Of a DNA stretch of 64,000 bases, positions 62,271-64,000 are shown piece after piece. This DNA is from Sulfurospirillum sp. 1612 (GTDB lineage: Bacteria > Campylobacterota > Campylobacteria > Campylobacterales > Sulfurospirillaceae), in contig NZ_CP140614.1 in the NCBI RefSeq assembly GCF_036556685.1, positions 1,116,001 to 1,180,000 of the forward strand. The letters are read 5' to 3'. The notes beneath the pieces were generated by a model. It was not told the DNA's origin. It saw only the letters and a program-made list of their open reading frames with translations, and made no database searches. Each line of letters opens with the position of its first letter. Position 1 is the stretch's first letter. The translations under genes were made by a program, and so were the position numbers.

Positions 62271-63224
62271 ATGCAGCAAATGTATGATGTCTTAATTATC
62301 GGTAGCGGGCCAGGAGGCGTCGGTGCCGCAATTGAATCAAAGGTTCTAGGACTAGAAAAAATACTCGTCATAGAAAAAGGAGACAATCACTCTCAAACCA
62401 TCAGAAAGTTTTATAAAGATAACAAAAGAGTCGATAAGGATTATCAAGGCCAAGAGGTAGAAATCAAAGGAAATGTCCAATTTCTTGATGGAACCAAAGA
62501 GAGTACACTAGACTATTTTGACCAATTAATTGATAATGAAGAGATTGATGTTGTTTTCAATAGCGAAGTCGAAAAAGTTGAAAAACAAGAGGGATATTTT
62601 TTAGTCACTACGGCCAAAGCCACATACAAAGCGCAAAATGTCATTATAGCCATAGGAAAGATGGGAAAACCGAATAAACCAAGCTACAAAATCCCTCCTT
62701 CTATCAGACAAAAGGTAAATTTTAATCTAGAGCGATGTACTCATGGTGAGAAGATTTTGGTTGTGGGAGGCGGTGATTCTGCTTCGGAATATGCTGTCTA
62801 TCTTGCCAAAGAAAATACCGTCACGCTCAATTATCGAAAAAAAGAGTTTACACGCCTCAATAGTATTAATGCAAAAGAGATTGCTGATGCCAATGGAGAA
62901 GAGCGACTACGATTGAGAATGGGGCGCAATATTTTGAGCTTGGAGAATGAATCTGGTGCGGTTAAAGTAAATTATGATGATGGATATAGTGTGGTTTACG
63001 ACAGAATTATTTATGCAATTGGTGGTACCACTCCTGTGGAATTTTTGAAAAAATGCGGTGTGGCGCTGGATGAGGGCAAGCAGCCGATTATTGATGAAAA
63101 CTTTGAAACCAATAACAAAGGGATGTATATCGTCGGAGATTTGGCCGTAGATAGTGGTGGTAGTATTGCCATTGCACTCAATCACGCATTTCATGCCATC
63201 ACCCATATACTCGGTAAAAAATAA
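62271..63224 (+). CDS. fqrB: FqrB-type flavodoxin:quinone reductase, copy 1
   Basis: This 317-residue FAD/NAD(P)-binding protein resembles H. pylori HP1164 and C. jejuni Cj0559 (FqrB). FqrB links reduced flavodoxin from 2-oxoacid oxidoreductases to NADP+ or quinone. The FAD motif is IIGSGPGGVGAA (9-20), the second dinucleotide motif GGGDSASEY (166-174), and the C-terminal FAD contact YIVGDLAVDSGGSIAIALNH. It lacks a CxxC redox pair, so it is not a thioredoxin reductase. TAAGGAGAG precedes the ATG. A second, closely similar copy follows. Confidence 0.88.
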   Translation: MQQMYDVLIIGSGPGGVGAAIESKVLGLEKILVIEKGDNHSQTIRKFYKDNKRVDKDYQGQEVEIKGNVQFLDGTKESTLDYFDQLIDNEEIDVVFNSEVEKVEKQEGYFLVTTAKATYKAQNVIIAIGKMGKPNKPSYKIPPSIRQKVNFNLERCTHGEKILVVGGGDSASEYAVYLAKENTVTLNYRKKEFTRLNSINAKEIADANGEERLRLRMGRNILSLENESGAVKVNYDDGYSVVYDRIIYAIGGTTPVEFLKKCGVALDEGKQPIIDENFETNNKGMYIVGDLAVDSGGSIAIALNHAFHAITHILGKK

Positions 63225-63235
63225 GATTATCAAGC

Positions 63236-63325
63236 ATAAAGTGGTAATCTCAAGAAATACATGATATGATTTAGGATAAATTTTGCCTTATTTAATTTAT
63301 TTTAAGTAATTTTTTACCACTTTAT
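63236..63325. repeat. 12-bp inverted repeat pair between the two fqrB copies
   Basis: ATAAAGTGGTAA (63236-63247) and its exact reverse complement TTACCACTTTAT (63314-63325) are separated by 66 bases. They lie in the 151-bp gap between the fqrB copies, upstream of the second. They could be paired binding sites for one regulator or the base of a large stem-loop. Between them I see only A+T-rich sequence. Confidence 0.6.
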
Positions 63326-63375
63326 TAATATAACTAAGGTAAAATCACTTTTTTATAATATAAAGGAGTTTTTTT

Positions 63376-64000
63376 ATGCCTCAAGTATATGATCTCATCA
63401 TTATTGGTGGGGGGCCCGGTGGCATCGGTGCTGCAGTTGAATCCAATGTCCTGGGTATCAAGAATATTTTGATGATTGAAAAAGGCGACAACCATTCTCA
63501 GACCATTAGAAAATTTTACAAAGAACATAAAAGAGTCGATAAAGATTACAAAGGTCAAGTTGTCGAGTTAGAAGGAAGTGTCAAGTTTGAAGATGGCACC
63601 AAAGAAAGTACCCTTGATTACTTTGATTCGCTTTTGGATAATGATGAAATTGATGCCATATTTAACAGCGAAGTAGAGAGTGTCGAAAAATCAGGTGATA
63701 CCTTTTTGGTGACGACTGCAAATGCTGGTTATATCGGTAAAAATGTCATTATCGCCATCGGAAGAATGGGAAAACCAAACAAACCTACCAATTATAAAAT
63801 CCCGCCTTCTATCACACAAAGAGTCAATTTTAATTTAGATAAATGTGTGCCCGGTGAGAAGATACTCGTAGTAGGTGGTGGTAATTCTGCTGCTGAGTAT
63901 GCGATTGACTTAACCGCCAAATATACGGTCACTTTAAATTACCGAAGAACAAAATTTAACAGACTCAATGATATCAATTTAGAGACATTGTACCGATTAA
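63376..64000 (+). CDS. FqrB-type flavodoxin:quinone reductase, copy 2, cut by the window end
   Basis: The frame opens at ATG 63376, with AAAGGAG seven bases upstream, and is still open after 208 codons at the window end. It is clearly a paralogue of the preceding gene. The same FAD motif is seen (IIGGGPGGIGAA, 9-20). The segments GDNHSQTIRKFYK and KRVDKDYKGQ are nearly identical, as are IPPSI and the second dinucleotide motif, which reads GGGNSAAEY instead of GGGDSASEY. By eye about two thirds of positions match. The gap between the copies has its own TATAAT (near 63353), so copy 2 may be separately expressed. The missing third should hold the C-terminal FAD contact. Confidence 0.85.
   Translation, partial: MPQVYDLIIIGGGPGGIGAAVESNVLGIKNILMIEKGDNHSQTIRKFYKEHKRVDKDYKGQVVELEGSVKFEDGTKESTLDYFDSLLDNDEIDAIFNSEVESVEKSGDTFLVTTANAGYIGKNVIIAIGRMGKPNKPTNYKIPPSITQRVNFNLDKCVPGEKILVVGGGNSAAEYAIDLTAKYTVTLNYRRTKFNRLNDINLETLYRL

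Noticed and set aside
62271-63224. Thioredoxin reductase
   Set aside because: The overall fold is similar, but there is no CxxC redox motif. The sequence pattern matches FqrB of Helicobacter and Campylobacter.

Overview
The window reads as a chromosome segment of a Campylobacterota (Epsilonproteobacteria) bacterium, most like the free-living, metabolically flexible Sulfurospirillum/Arcobacter type. This is inferred from four things: low G+C; tight operons with 1-14 nt overlaps; promoters of the extended -10 type (TGnTATAAT) without an obvious -35; and gene neighbourhoods remembered from Campylobacter jejuni (icd-mdh-sucCD-oorDABC; murF-hydrolase-ddl-ruvA-FapA-like next to murJ-cysS-msbA-pyrD-M16 protease-dapA; proA next to fqrB). 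I saw no rRNA, tRNA, CRISPR array, intact insertion sequence or phage module.

Layout. Bases 1-1000 hold the 3' end of an unknown gene and a zinc-ribbon/HTH gene resembling a transposase N-terminus. Bases 1105-6804 are one long operon for nickel import (CbiMNQO-type ECF transporter) and [NiFe]-hydrogenase maturation (hypBCDEA). An acetyltransferase, an AsmA-like protein and MltG follow. Bases 10900-20653 are a citric-acid-cycle block: monomeric isocitrate dehydrogenase, malate dehydrogenase, two-subunit class I fumarase, succinyl-CoA synthetase and four-subunit 2-oxoglutarate:acceptor oxidoreductase. Next come a quinone reductase (mdaB), a tripartite tricarboxylate transporter (tctCBA), an unknown two-TM protein and a BaiN/YhiN-type flavoprotein.

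Bases 27233-38127 (minus strand) and 38226-44237 (plus strand) are two divergent housekeeping operons for envelope, lysine/peptidoglycan, pyrimidine, lipid and cysteinyl-tRNA synthesis. The second contains an orphan Phd/YefM-type antitoxin-like gene behind a perfect 32-bp palindrome. pta-ackA follow. Bases 47651-48016 are a gene-free stretch with a terminator, an extended -10 promoter and a candidate structured leader. That leader precedes an operon for a TRAP transporter plus the three-subunit 5-oxoprolinase PxpABC. Then come a general amino-acid ABC transporter (aapJQMP, minus strand), RarD, class II DAHP synthase, an orphan ABC ATPase with proA, and two tandem fqrB-type flavodoxin:quinone reductase genes, the second cut by the window end.

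How the parts fit. Hydrogenase maturation, low-potential 2-oxoglutarate oxidation through OOR and FqrB-type NADPH/flavodoxin coupling point to microaerobic or anaerobic respiration on H2 and organic or amino acids. TctCBA, the TRAP-Pxp operon (5-oxoproline to glutamate) and AapJQMP would feed carboxylates and amino acids into the cycle, and pta-ackA handles acetyl-CoA/acetate. The items I would look at first are the structured leader before the TRAP-pxp operon, the palindrome with the orphan antitoxin, and the fqrB tandem with a long inverted repeat between the copies.
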